Shown in pieces: positions 37,656 through 47,217 of a stretch of DNA of 64,000 nt. The first letter of the stretch is position 1. Each line of letters opens with the position of its first letter. Both the position numbers and the translations under genes were made by a program. The notes below the pieces were generated by a model. It was not told where the DNA came from, made no database searches, and was given only the letters and a program-made list of their open reading frames with translations. Source of the DNA: SSSZ01 sp016790965 (GTDB lineage Bacteria > Pseudomonadota > Gammaproteobacteria > Burkholderiales > Rhodocyclaceae). The stretch covers positions 1 through 64,000 of the forward strand of contig JAEUNZ010000026.1 in assembly GCA_016790965.1 (NCBI GenBank), given 5' to 3'.

Positions 37656-40600
37656 TTACTTTGCTGCGGGCGCAGGTGCGGTGCGCCGATGCCGGGCGAG
37701 GAAGTTTTCCACCAAGGAGTAAACTGCGGGGACCACCACCAGGGTAAGCAGGGTCGAGGACACCATGCCGCCGATGACTGCGATGGAGAGGGGCTGATTG
37801 GTTTCCGAGCCAGCCCCGAGGCCCAGGGCGGCCGGGGTGAGGGCCAGGATGACGGTGGCCGAGGTCATGAGCACCGGACGCATGCGGATGGGGCAGGCGT
37901 CGGAGAGGGCTTCGTCCACACCCATGCCCCCGGCCCTCCGCTGATTGGCGAGATCCACAAGCAGGATGGAGTTCTTGGCTACCAGGCCGATGAGAAGCAC
38001 CAGGCCGATCATGGAGTAAATATTGAGCGTCTGGCCGGTGGCCCACAGGGCGGCGATGCCGCCGATGATGGCCAGGGGCTGCGCCAGCATGACGATGAGG
38101 GGTTGCAGGAAGGAGTTGAATTGGCTGGCGAGGACCATGTACAGCAGGACGAGGGCCAGGGTGAAGGCAAAGGCCATGTATTGGGTGGTCTTGCCGAATT
38201 CCTCGGCCTGGCCGATGAGTTTGATCTGGTAGCCGGGGGGCAGGTCGGCGGCCTGGGCCCGTATGCGCTTGACCGCTTCTCCCAGCGGTAGAGTCGGCGT
38301 GGCGAAGAAGGTGGCGGCGTATTGCAGGTCGAAACGGCCAATGACGGCCGGGCCCAGGGTTTCCCGGAAGCTCGCCACGGCATCGAGACGGATCATCTTG
38401 CCTTCCGGATTGCGCAGCCAGATTTTGGCCAGGTCGGAGGGCTGGGTGAATTCGCCCTCTCGGGCCTTGACCCGGACGTCGTAACGCTGGCCGTCGCCGG
38501 GATCGTCGTTGTACTTGCCGATATCGACCCCACCGGTGAGCATGTTGATGGCCAGGGCGACGTCGCGGGAGCTGAGGCCGGAGGCGGCGATGCGCAGGCG
38601 GTCGGGCTCGAAGACCAGTTGCGGCAGATCCAGTTGCAGATCGGTATCGATGCGTCCCAGGCCGGGTTCGGTCGCGAGTTTTTGCTGCAGGTCCTTCGAG
38701 AGGCGCGCCACCTCGGCGAGATTCTCCCCGGCGAGGACGAATTGCAGGGGTTCGCCCCGCTGGCCCTGCACCATGGGGTAGGGGGCGGCGAAGGCGCGGG
38801 CGCCCGGAATCTCGGCCAGTTCGCGCCGCAGGATGGGCAAGAGCTCCTGTTGCGAGATGCTGCGCTGGTCCCGGGGTGCCATGCGCGCCACGACCAAGCC
38901 CTGATTGACCTGGCCCGCGCTTCCCAGACCGATGAGGGCGAATTCGGTGACGATTTCCGGATGTCTGGCCAGGGTTTCCTCGACGGCCCGCAGGCGGGTG
39001 TCGGTGTAATCGATGGATGATCCCAGGGGGGTGCGCAGGTTGACCAGGAAGCGTCCCTCGTCCTGCTCGGGGGCAAAGGTCTTGCCCACTTGGGCGAAGA
39101 AAAAAGCGTTGGAGGCGACGGCGAGAACGGTGAGCAAGACCACCTTCCAGCGGTGGCGCAGCGCCCAGGCCAACAGGCGTCGGTAAAAGGCCTCGAGCCA
39201 AGCGAAGCCGCGGGAGATGAGCGCCGGTAGCCCGCGCCGGGCGTGGCCCTTTTCCCGTACCGTGAGGAAGCGGGAGCAGAGCATGGGGGTGAGGGTGAGG
39301 GAAACAAAGAGGGAGACCAGAACCCCAAAGGTGACGACGACGGCGAAGGAGCGGAAGAACTGGCCGATGATGCCGCTCATGAAGATGACCGGGGCGAAGA
39401 TTGATACCAGGGCCAGGGTGGCCGCTAGGACGGCGAAAAATACCTCGTTGGCGCCGTTGATGGCGGCGGAGACCGGGTCGGGGTCGAGTTCCTCCCGGTG
39501 GCGGAAGATGTTTTCCAGTACCACGATGGCGTCGTCCACCACCACGCCGATGAGGAGCAGGAGGCCGAGCAGGGTAAGTGAATTGAGGGTGTAGCCGGCG
39601 AAATAGATGACCGCCACCGCGCCCATGAGGGAGACCGGTATGGCCAGGGCGATGATGAGGGTCGAACGGACCGACAGGAGAAAGATCCAGACCACCAGGG
39701 CAGCCAGCAGGGTGCCTTCGAGCAGGTGTTCCTTGAGGGCGTTGATGATTTCCAGGATGAAGATGGCGTCGTTGGAAACCACGTGCAATTCGAGTCCCGG
39801 AGGCAGTTGGGGGCGTAGTTCCTTGTCCAGGCGCTCCTTCACCCGGTCGATGATGGCGACGGTGTTGGTGTTGGTGACCTTGACGATACCCAGGCCTATG
39901 GTCATCTTGCCGTTGAAGCGGGCCAGTTGGCGGTAGTCAGAAAGGCCATCAACCAGATCGGCAATATCGCCCAAGCGAACCGGAGCGCCGCCCTTCCATG
40001 CCACCACTAGGCTGCCCAGGCGCTCGACGCTGTGGAACTCGAGGTCGAGCTTGACCAGGCTCTCGGTCTTTTGCCCGACGACGAAGCCGCCGGCCATCTG
40101 GACGTGCTCCTTTTCCAGGGCGGCGGTGATGTCCTGGGCGGTCACTCCCAGAGCCGCCATGCGCTCCGGGTGCAGTTCCACCCGGATGGTGCGGTCGCGG
40201 CGCCCGCCGAGGCGCACTTCGCCCACGCCGTCGATGGTCTCCAGGCGTTTCTTGAGGACGTTGAGAGCGTACTGGTTGAGCTGCTGCTGGGTGCGGTCCC
40301 CTTGCAGGGCGAGCCACATGATGGGCTGGGCGTTGGTTTCGACCTTGGCGACCACAGGCGGGTCCACTTCGTCTGGCAGGCGGCGCAGCACTTGATTGAC
40401 CTTGGCCTGGACCTCGTTAAAGGCGACGTCGATCTTCTTTTCCAGCCCGAAGGTGATGCCGATGACCGAAACGCCGGGCGAGGAGGTGGACTGGATGTGC
40501 TCTATGCCCGGGGTGGAATTCACAGCGCTTTCGATGATGTTGGTGATCGAGGCGTCGACGATTTCCGGATTGGCGCCCCGCAGGGCCGTGGTGACCGATA

Positions 40601-40733
40601 CCACAGGAAATTCGATGTAGGGGTAGCGGTCCATCCCGATGCGGCCGTAGCTGATGAGACCGAAGAGGACCAGCACGCCGCTGACCATCCACGCCAGGAC
40701 GTGGCGCTTGATGGAAAGTTCGGGCAGGGTCAT
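37656..40733 (-). CDS. RND efflux transporter permease (AcrB/MdtB-like)
   Basis: 1,025 residues, usual length. Twelve membrane helices with two large periplasmic loops: N-terminal SIKRHVLAWMVSGVLVLFGL, proton-relay region with VVVDDAIVVLENIFRHRE near 400 and helix-10 region GLVAKNSILLVDLANQ near 925. The sequence fits the multidrug (HAE-1) class rather than the heavy-metal class. It overlaps its adaptor gene by 4 bp. No outer-membrane factor gene is nearby, so a TolC-type protein would come from elsewhere. Drug substrate unknown. Confidence 0.92.
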   Translation of the reverse strand: MTLPELSIKRHVLAWMVSGVLVLFGLISYGRIGMDRYPYIEFPVVSVTTALRGANPEIVDASITNIIESAVNSTPGIEHIQSTSSPGVSVIGITFGLEKKIDVAFNEVQAKVNQVLRRLPDEVDPPVVAKVETNAQPIMWLALQGDRTQQQLNQYALNVLKKRLETIDGVGEVRLGGRRDRTIRVELHPERMAALGVTAQDITAALEKEHVQMAGGFVVGQKTESLVKLDLEFHSVERLGSLVVAWKGGAPVRLGDIADLVDGLSDYRQLARFNGKMTIGLGIVKVTNTNTVAIIDRVKERLDKELRPQLPPGLELHVVSNDAIFILEIINALKEHLLEGTLLAALVVWIFLLSVRSTLIIALAIPVSLMGAVAVIYFAGYTLNSLTLLGLLLLIGVVVDDAIVVLENIFRHREELDPDPVSAAINGANEVFFAVLAATLALVSIFAPVIFMSGIIGQFFRSFAVVVTFGVLVSLFVSLTLTPMLCSRFLTVREKGHARRGLPALISRGFAWLEAFYRRLLAWALRHRWKVVLLTVLAVASNAFFFAQVGKTFAPEQDEGRFLVNLRTPLGSSIDYTDTRLRAVEETLARHPEIVTEFALIGLGSAGQVNQGLVVARMAPRDQRSISQQELLPILRRELAEIPGARAFAAPYPMVQGQRGEPLQFVLAGENLAEVARLSKDLQQKLATEPGLGRIDTDLQLDLPQLVFEPDRLRIAASGLSSRDVALAINMLTGGVDIGKYNDDPGDGQRYDVRVKAREGEFTQPSDLAKIWLRNPEGKMIRLDAVASFRETLGPAVIGRFDLQYAATFFATPTLPLGEAVKRIRAQAADLPPGYQIKLIGQAEEFGKTTQYMAFAFTLALVLLYMVLASQFNSFLQPLIVMLAQPLAIIGGIAALWATGQTLNIYSMIGLVLLIGLVAKNSILLVDLANQRRAGGMGVDEALSDACPIRMRPVLMTSATVILALTPAALGLGAGSETNQPLSIAVIGGMVSSTLLTLVVVPAVYSLVENFLARHRRTAPAPAAK

Positions 40734-41827
40734 TGGGATTTGGACGGGGCGGGCGCTGCCGCTGCCGGGGCGCCTTTTACCGTGACGGGCGCATCCTGGG
40801 TGAGAAATCCGGCGCCGTCCAGGGCCACGCTTTCCCCTCCTTTGAGGCCGTCGATGATTTCCACCAGGCCCCCTTCCTTGCCCCCGGTGCGGACGATCTG
40901 CTGCCGGACCTTGCTGCCCTCGACCACATAGACGACCTTGCCGACAGGGCGCAGGACCACCGACTGCTCCGGCACCATGAGTGCGCCTTCGCGGGTGCCG
41001 GTGATGACCGTGGCGTTCACCGACCCCCCTCCCCGCAGGGCGCCAGAATTGTCAATGCGGGCGATGGCTTCTATGGCGCGGCTGCCTTCGAGCAGCGTCG
41101 GGCGGATATCCTCGATGGTGCCCTCGACGGGGGAATCGGGCGCCATCGGACTGACCAGGCGTACGGGCTGTCCGATGCGCAGGCGGGGGCCGGCGCTTTC
41201 CGGGAAAGGCAGGTTGGCGCGCAGGCGGGCATTGGAAATGAGGCGGAACACCGGGTCGCCGACCTTGACGTAATCGCCGACGCTGACGATCTGAACCTCG
41301 ACGTTGCCGTCGAAGGGCGCGATGACTTCGGTGCGCCCCAGGCCGTGCCGGGAAATTTCGCTCCGGGCCCGGGCGGCGGCGAGTTGGCTGCGCAGGGCGT
41401 CGCGCTGGGCGGTGACGTCGTCGAGGGCATTGCGGGAAATGAAGTTGCGCGCGACCAGTTCCGTCTGGCGGGTGATCAGGCGTTCCTGCTGGCCCAGCAG
41501 GGCCTCCAGGCGGGCGACCTCGGCCCGGTCGGCGGCGGCCTGCTGGGTTGCGTCCAGGGGGTCTATGCGGGCCATGACCTGCCCCTTCTTCACTGGTTGC
41601 CCGCCGTGCACGTGGACGGCGACGATGCGGCCCGCAATTTCGGCACCCACCTTGGGGTCGAGGACGGCCTCCAGCGAGCCCAGGGTGCGCTCGACCACTT
41701 CGAAGCGCGCGGGCTGGACCTGAGCGACGGTGATGAGGGTGGAAGGCGGCCCCTTTTTCTCGGGCGCTTTCTCACTGCAGGCAGCTACGGCCAGCGCCGC
41801 CAGAACGAGGACCAGCCGTGGTTTCAT
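40730..41827 (-). CDS. RND efflux periplasmic adaptor (HlyD/AcrA family)
   Basis: 365 residues. Lipoprotein-like N-terminus: VLAALAVAACSEKAP, with Cys17 in a lipobox. Then barrel-sandwich halves (GRIVAVHVHGGQPVKKGQVMARID and APFDGNVEVQIVSVGDYVKVGDPVFRL) around a short coiled coil, beta-barrel and membrane-proximal domain ending in a Pro/Ala-rich tail. It connects the RND permease to an outer-membrane channel. Its start overlaps the lysA stop and its stop overlaps the permease start by 4 bp each. Confidence 0.92.
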   Translation of the reverse strand: MKPRLVLVLAALAVAACSEKAPEKKGPPSTLITVAQVQPARFEVVERTLGSLEAVLDPKVGAEIAGRIVAVHVHGGQPVKKGQVMARIDPLDATQQAAADRAEVARLEALLGQQERLITRQTELVARNFISRNALDDVTAQRDALRSQLAAARARSEISRHGLGRTEVIAPFDGNVEVQIVSVGDYVKVGDPVFRLISNARLRANLPFPESAGPRLRIGQPVRLVSPMAPDSPVEGTIEDIRPTLLEGSRAIEAIARIDNSGALRGGGSVNATVITGTREGALMVPEQSVVLRPVGKVVYVVEGSKVRQQIVRTGGKEGGLVEIIDGLKGGESVALDGAGFLTQDAPVTVKGAPAAAAPAPSKSQ

Positions 41828-43086
41828 CGTGGCAGGCAGGACTCGCCGGAGAACAATTCGGGGATGGATTCCCGTCGCCGCACCAGATGGGTCTGCTCAC
41901 CGTCCACCAGAATTTCGGCGGCCCGGGGGCGGGTGTTGTAGTTGGAACTCATGGCCATGCCGTAGGCGCCGGCCGAGAGGACCGCCAGCAGGTCGCCGGG
42001 AGCCAGGGCCAGAGTCCGGTCCTGGCCGAGGAAGTCGCCGGTCTCGCAGACCGGCCCCACCACGTCCCAGGCGCGGGTTTCACCTGCATGTTCCACCACC
42101 GGCACGATGTCGTGCCAAGCTTCGTACAGGGCGGGGCGCATGAGGTCGTTCATGGCGGCATCGACGATGGCGAAATTCTTCTCCTCGCCGGGCTTCAGGT
42201 ATTCGACGCGGGTCAGCAGCACGCCGGCATTCCCCACCAGGCGGCGCCCCGGTTCGAGGACCACCTGGAGTCCCCGGCCCGAGAGGCGGTCGAGAAGGGG
42301 CGTCAGGTAGGCGGCCACGGTGGGCTGCTCCTGCCCCTCCCGGTAGCGGATGCCGAGGCCGCCGCCCAGGTCCAGGTGGCGAATGGCGACGCCGTCGGCG
42401 GCCAGCCGGTCGACCAGGGCGAGAATGCGGTCCAGCGCCTCGGTAAACGGAGAGGGATCGAGTAATTGGGAGCCGATGTGGCAGTCGATGCCGGTGACAT
42501 TCAGATGGGGTAGAGCGGCGGCCCGCCGGTAGAGTTCGGCGGCCTGGTCGTAGGCGACGCCGAACTTCGCTTCCTTGAGACCGGTGGAGATGTAGGGGTG
42601 GGTCTTCGGGTCCACGTCGGGATTGACGCGCAGGCTGACCGGGGCGCGTGTGCCCAAAGAGCCCGCGACGGCGTCGAGACGCTCCAGTTCGGCGGCGCTC
42701 TCGACGTTGAAACAGAAGATGCCGGCCTGGAGGGCCTGGCGCATTTCCTCGGTTGTCTTGCCGACGCCCGAAAAGACGACCTTGCTCGGATCGGCTCCAG
42801 CGGCCAGCACCCGGGCCAGCTCACCGCCGGAAACGATGTCGAAGCCGGCGCCAAGGCGGGCAAAGAGATTGAGGATGGCCAGATTGGAATTGGCCTTGAC
42901 GGCGTAGCAGACGAGAGCGCCGGCGCCGGCCGGATGGCCGGAGAGTACCTCGGTGAACTCCCTCAGGGAGGCTTCCAGGGCCGCGCGGGAATAGACGTAG
43001 GCCGGGGTGCCGAAGTGCTGGGCGATATGGGCAAGACTGACGGATTCGGCGTGGAGCACGCCAGCTTGGCGGGGGAAGGGGCTCAT
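41824..43086 (-). CDS. lysA: Diaminopimelate decarboxylase
   Basis: 420 residues. PLP-binding Lys64 in CYAVKANSNLAIL, GSQLLDPSPF and GGGLGIRY for phosphate binding, and the VCETGDFLGQDR motif with the active-site Cys from the partner subunit. It catalyses the last step of lysine synthesis, meso-diaminopimelate to lysine. Upstream is lptM with a 4-bp overlap, the usual betaproteobacterial order; downstream an RND pump is coupled in the same way, which is not usual. Confidence 0.95.
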   Translation of the reverse strand: MSPFPRQAGVLHAESVSLAHIAQHFGTPAYVYSRAALEASLREFTEVLSGHPAGAGALVCYAVKANSNLAILNLFARLGAGFDIVSGGELARVLAAGADPSKVVFSGVGKTTEEMRQALQAGIFCFNVESAAELERLDAVAGSLGTRAPVSLRVNPDVDPKTHPYISTGLKEAKFGVAYDQAAELYRRAAALPHLNVTGIDCHIGSQLLDPSPFTEALDRILALVDRLAADGVAIRHLDLGGGLGIRYREGQEQPTVAAYLTPLLDRLSGRGLQVVLEPGRRLVGNAGVLLTRVEYLKPGEEKNFAIVDAAMNDLMRPALYEAWHDIVPVVEHAGETRAWDVVGPVCETGDFLGQDRTLALAPGDLLAVLSAGAYGMAMSSNYNTRPRAAEILVDGEQTHLVRRRESIPELFSGESCLPR

Positions 43087-43262
43087 CGGGTGGGGGAAGA
43101 GGTGTCCGTGTTAACATGGTGGGCTCCGGCCTCTTGGCGGGCGGGAGCCTTGCCTAGGAGCGGGTCGGGCGCCGGACCCGGCGGCATGGAGAGTGCGCCC
43201 TTGGTGCCGCAGCCCCCCAGGATCAGTCCGGAAAACAGCAGTGCCAGGGGGAATCGGGACAT
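43083..43262 (-). CDS. lptM: LPS translocon maturation lipoprotein LptM (YifL-like)
   Basis: 59 residues. Lipobox LGGCGTKGALSMPP gives a lipidated Cys followed by the GxKGxL motif of LptM/YifL, a small lipoprotein that helps LptD disulfide maturation. A longer frame to 43457 was rejected because it crosses cyaY. It overlaps lysA by 4 bp and is divergent from cyaY, with 43 bp between, as in many proteobacteria. Confidence 0.82.
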   Translation of the reverse strand: MSRFPLALLFSGLILGGCGTKGALSMPPGPAPDPLLGKAPARQEAGAHHVNTDTSSPTR

Positions 43263-43305
43263 GTTAATGACGGATCGGTCAGTAATCGGGGGATGGTAGC
43301 ACATC

Positions 43306-43632
43306 ATGAACGACAGCGAATTCGAATCCCGCGCCGAGCAAGTACTCGCCAGGCTTGAGGCCTCCCTCGAGGCTTCGGGCGCAGACCTGGACTGGGAGAG
43401 GGCGGGCAGCGGCATCCTGGAAATAGAGTTTGCCGACGGTAGCCGCATGGTCGTCAATCGCCATGGCGCGGCCCAGGAAATCTGGGTGGCGGCGCGCTCG
43501 GGGGGCTTCCATTTTCGCTGGGATGGTCAGCGCTGGGTCGATACCCGTGGCGGCGCCGAATTGTTCGGGCGACTCGCGCAACTGCTAAGCGAGCAGGCCG
43601 GGGAGTCGGTGAGGGTTTGGGGTGATGGGTGA
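43306..43632 (+). CDS. cyaY: Frataxin-like iron donor CyaY
   Basis: 108 residues. Acidic N-terminal helix (DSEFESRAEQVLARLEASLE), beta-sheet with GILEIEFADGSRMVVNRH, AAQEIWVAARSGGFHFRWDG and W-VDTRGGAELFG, as in the frataxin family. It regulates Fe-S cluster assembly on IscS/IscU. Divergent from lptM-lysA. Confidence 0.92.
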   Translation: MNDSEFESRAEQVLARLEASLEASGADLDWERAGSGILEIEFADGSRMVVNRHGAAQEIWVAARSGGFHFRWDGQRWVDTRGGAELFGRLAQLLSEQAGESVRVWGDG

Positions 43633-43663
43633 GGGCGCGCGCAACTGCTCGGGCGCTGCGGCC

Positions 43664-45976
43664 TCAATCCGTTGGGGGCTTATCCAGGTCGGGTTGGGGC
43701 GGAGCTTCGCCGCTCGTTGCTTCTGAGGCGGCGGCTTCTTCCTTCTCCGCATTCTCGCTGTAAACATAGCTGCGATCGCGTCCGGTCCCGTAAGCCACCA
43801 GCCCTGCGGGGGCTTCGGGCAGGCTGACCGGGACGTCGCGCAGGGCGCGGGTCATGTAGCCGATCCAGATGGGCAGGGCGGCAGCTCCCCCCGTTTCCTT
43901 GTCGCCCAGCTTCTTGGGCTGGTCGAAGCCGATCCAGGCACAGCCGGCGACGGTCATCTGGTAACCGCAGAACCAGGCATCGACATATTCGTTGGTGGTG
44001 CCCGTCTTGCCGGCGAGATCGTGGCGCTTGAGGGCTACGGAAGCCTTGGCCGCGGTCCCGTAAATGGTGACGTCGCGCAGCATGCCGTCCATGAGGAAGG
44101 CGTTGCGGGGGTCGATGGCCCGGGTGGATTCCTCGCCGACGCTGACCGGGGCAGCCGCGGCGACCACTTCGTTGCGTTCGTTGCGGATTTCCATGATGAC
44201 GTAGGGCTGGATGCGGTAGCCGCCATTGGCGAAGACTGAGTAGGCCGAGGCCATCTGCCAGGGGGTCACCGCCCCCGCCCCCAGGGCCATGGTCAGGTAG
44301 GGGGGGTGCTTTTCGGCTTCGAAGCCAAAGCGGGTGGCGTAGTCCTGGGCGTAGGCCGGGGTGATGGCTTGCAGGATGCGGATGGACACCATGTTCTTCG
44401 ACTTGGCCAGGGCGGTACGCAGCTTCATCGGGCCTTCGTACTTGCCGTCGTAGTTGTGCGGTTCCCAGGCCTGGGAACCGGTCTGGCTGGCGGGGATGAC
44501 AATGGGTTCATCCTCAACCATGGTCGAGGGGCTGAAACCCTTCTCCAGGGAGGCGGAATAGATGAAGGGCTTGAAGCTGGAGCCGGGCTGGCGCCAGGCC
44601 TGGGTGGCATGGTTGAACTTGTTGCGGTTGAAATCGAAGCCGCCGACCAGGGCGCGGATGCGGCCGTCACGGGGATCGACCGCGACGAAAGCCGATTCCA
44701 CTTCGGGCAACTGGGCGATCTGCCAGCCCTTCTCGCTTTTTTGCAGGCGGACGACCGCACCACGCCGCAAGCGCTTCTGCGGCGGCGCCTTGTCGTCCAG
44801 CATGCGGGCGGCGAACTTTAGGGCATCGCCACTTAGCGTTACCGTCTCGCCGCCCCGGCGATAGACCTTGACCTGGGTGGCGTTCGCCGCGACGACGATG
44901 CCGGGGACGAGGTCGCCCGCATCGGGAACATCCTGGAGCGCTTCATCGAGGAACTCCTCCTGGTCTGCGGGCGCGGCGCCCAGGTCGACGAATGATTCCG
45001 CACCCCGGTAACCGTGGCGACGGTCGTAATCCATGACTCCCCTGCGCAGGCTGGCGTAGGCGGCCTGCTGCTCGTCGCGGGTCAGGGTGGTGGTGATGCG
45101 GAAGCCTCGGGTATAGACCTCGTCGGGGAACTGCTCGGCGGCGATCTGGCGCGCCATCTCGGCGACGAATTCGGCGTGAACCGGATAGTCGGAGAGGTCG
45201 CGCTTCACCACCAGGGTTTCCTTCAGAGCGGCCTCGTGTTGCTTGGCGTCGATGAATCCCAGTTCATGCATGCGGCGCAGCACGTATTGCTGGCGAATCT
45301 TGGCACGTTTGGGATTGACGACCGGGTTGAAGGCAGAAGGTGCCTTGGGCAGGCCTGCCAGCATGGCGGCTTCGGCCACGGAAATGTCCGCCAGTGGCTT
45401 GCCGTAGTAAATCTGCGCCGCAGCCGCAAAGCCATAGGCTCGCTGACCCAGGAAAATCTGGTTCAGGTACAGCTCGAATATCTGCTCCTTGGAAAGGTTG
45501 CTCTCGATCTTGAATGAGAGCAGCATCTCGTAGAGCTTGCGTGTATAGGTCTTTTCGCTGGAGAGAAAGAAATTGCGGGCCACCTGCTGGGTGATCGTCG
45601 ATGCGCCCTGCTTCTTGCCGCCGCTGGTGAGATTGGCGAGAGCCGCCCGCAATACGCCCTGGTAATCGACGCCGCCGTGTTGGAAGAAGCGCTCGTCCTC
45701 TGCGGCCAGGATGGCCTGCTTCATCACTTCGGGCACATCGCGGTAGGCCACCACAGCCCGACGTTCCTCGCCGAATTCTCCGATCAGAAAGCCATCCGAG
45801 GTGTATACCCGCAGCGGTATCTTGGGTCGGTAGTCGGTCAGCACTTCCAGGGAGGGGAGATTGGGATAGGTGAGGACCAGGACGATGAGCGCAAGCGCGA
45901 TGGCAATGGCAACGAGGCCGGCCAGGGCTGCAATGGGGTAGGCGATGAGGCGTAGAATCAGGCGGGAACTCGACAA
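43664..45976 (-). CDS. mrcA: Penicillin-binding protein 1A (bifunctional class A PBP)
   Basis: 770 residues. One N-terminal membrane helix (about 10-32). Glycosyltransferase domain with EDERFFQHGGVDYQG near 92 and the RKLYEMLLSFKIE region. An OB-like insertion follows (about 330-430). Transpeptidase domain has GSSFKPFIYSA (active Ser near 478), SKN near 535 and KTGTTNEY near 670. The tail is Ala/Glu-rich. It polymerises and cross-links peptidoglycan. Divergent from pilM, a common betaproteobacterial arrangement. Confidence 0.94.
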   Translation of the reverse strand: MSSSRLILRLIAYPIAALAGLVAIAIALALIVLVLTYPNLPSLEVLTDYRPKIPLRVYTSDGFLIGEFGEERRAVVAYRDVPEVMKQAILAAEDERFFQHGGVDYQGVLRAALANLTSGGKKQGASTITQQVARNFFLSSEKTYTRKLYEMLLSFKIESNLSKEQIFELYLNQIFLGQRAYGFAAAAQIYYGKPLADISVAEAAMLAGLPKAPSAFNPVVNPKRAKIRQQYVLRRMHELGFIDAKQHEAALKETLVVKRDLSDYPVHAEFVAEMARQIAAEQFPDEVYTRGFRITTTLTRDEQQAAYASLRRGVMDYDRRHGYRGAESFVDLGAAPADQEEFLDEALQDVPDAGDLVPGIVVAANATQVKVYRRGGETVTLSGDALKFAARMLDDKAPPQKRLRRGAVVRLQKSEKGWQIAQLPEVESAFVAVDPRDGRIRALVGGFDFNRNKFNHATQAWRQPGSSFKPFIYSASLEKGFSPSTMVEDEPIVIPASQTGSQAWEPHNYDGKYEGPMKLRTALAKSKNMVSIRILQAITPAYAQDYATRFGFEAEKHPPYLTMALGAGAVTPWQMASAYSVFANGGYRIQPYVIMEIRNERNEVVAAAAPVSVGEESTRAIDPRNAFLMDGMLRDVTIYGTAAKASVALKRHDLAGKTGTTNEYVDAWFCGYQMTVAGCAWIGFDQPKKLGDKETGGAAALPIWIGYMTRALRDVPVSLPEAPAGLVAYGTGRDRSYVYSENAEKEEAAASEATSGEAPPQPDLDKPPTD

Positions 45977-46040
45977 GATGGGGCTCGGGTAGCGACGTTG
46001 CGCGGATTATACGCCGGCCGGTGGTCGGCCCAAAAAAGGC

Positions 46041-46069
46041 TTTACATGCCCTAGGCTTGTTGCTAGCAT
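46041..46069 (+). promoter_or_regulatory. Promoter of the pilMNOPQ operon
   Basis: TTTACA, a 17-base spacer and TAGCAT lie in the 155-bp region between divergent mrcA and pilM, about 60 bp before the pilM start. Confidence 0.5.
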
Positions 46070-46131
46070 CTGAAGTGAATTATTGGTTGTTTGCCTAACT
46101 TCGCATTCTGTAAGGTTTTTTTGGGGGTCAG

Positions 46132-47217
46132 GTGGGTCTCGATCTGTCAGCGTTATTCAATCCCAAGGCGCGCCCCTTGCTCGGGCTCGATATCAGCTCG
46201 TCCTCTGTCAAGATGGTCGAGTTGTCTGCCGGCGGGAAAGAGGGTTACCGCGTCGAGCGCTACACCATCGAGGTGTTGCCCAAGGATGCGGTGTCGGACG
46301 GCAATATCGTCAATCTGGAAGCCGTGGTGGATTGCGTCAAGAAGGCCTGGAAACGCATGGGGACTTCGACCCGCAACGTTGCCCTCGCGCTGCCCGGGTC
46401 GGCGGTAATTACCAAGAAGGTCATCATGCCGGCGGGCCTGCGGGACGACGAACTGGAGGTCCAGGTCGAAACCGAAGCCAACCAGTACATTCCCTTCTCC
46501 ATCGACGAAGTGAATCTCGATTATCAGGTGCTCGGGCCCGCGCCCGCCGTGCCTGACGAAATCGAGGTGCTGATAGCTGCTTCCAAGAAGGAGCGGGTCG
46601 AGGATCGGGTTGCGGTGGCCGAAGCCGCGGGTCTCAAGGCCATGGTCATGGACGTCGAGTCCTTCGCTGCCCTGGCTTCGTTCAATCTGATCGAAAAACA
46701 GTTGCCCGAGGGGGGCAAGAATCAGGTCGTTGCCGTGGTCGATGCCGGGGCCAACGCGACGACGCTTACCGTCATGCGCAACGGCCAGCAGGTGTACGCC
46801 CGGGAGCAGGCCTTTGGGGGCGCACAACTGACCCAGGACATCGCCCGCCACTATGGTATGAGTCACGAGGATGCCGAAGCGGCCAAGCGCACGGGCAATC
46901 TTCCCGAGGGTTACGAGACCGAGTTGCTCAACCCCTTCGTGGAAAATCTGGCTCTGGAAGTGTCTCGGGCGCTGCAGTTCTTCTTTACCTCGACCCAGTT
47001 CAATCAGGTCGACCACATCGTGCTTTCCGGTGGATGCGCCGTGATTCCGGGAGTCGACGAGGTGGTTGCGACCCGGACCCAGGTCAATACCATCGTGGCC
47101 AATCCCTTCGCCAACATGGTCCTCTCGGACAAGGTCAAGGCGAAGGCGCTGCTGGCCGACTCGTCCTCGCTGATGGTGGCCTGTGGGCTGGCTCTGAGGA
47201 GGTTCGATCCATCATGA
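46132..47217 (+). CDS. pilM: Type IV pilus inner-membrane platform protein PilM
   Basis: 361 residues from GTG at 46132, the usual start region because LLGLDISSSSVKMVEL (the actin-like phosphate-1 motif) follows at residue 15. Actin-like fold with VVDAGANATTLTV near 205 and the HIVLSGGCAVIPG motif near 305. Soluble; binds the PilN N-terminus (INLLPHR-type) on the cytoplasmic face. First gene of pilMNOPQ; it overlaps pilN by 4 bp. Confidence 0.94.
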   Translation: MGLDLSALFNPKARPLLGLDISSSSVKMVELSAGGKEGYRVERYTIEVLPKDAVSDGNIVNLEAVVDCVKKAWKRMGTSTRNVALALPGSAVITKKVIMPAGLRDDELEVQVETEANQYIPFSIDEVNLDYQVLGPAPAVPDEIEVLIAASKKERVEDRVAVAEAAGLKAMVMDVESFAALASFNLIEKQLPEGGKNQVVAVVDAGANATTLTVMRNGQQVYAREQAFGGAQLTQDIARHYGMSHEDAEAAKRTGNLPEGYETELLNPFVENLALEVSRALQFFFTSTQFNQVDHIVLSGGCAVIPGVDEVVATRTQVNTIVANPFANMVLSDKVKAKALLADSSSLMVACGLALRRFDPS

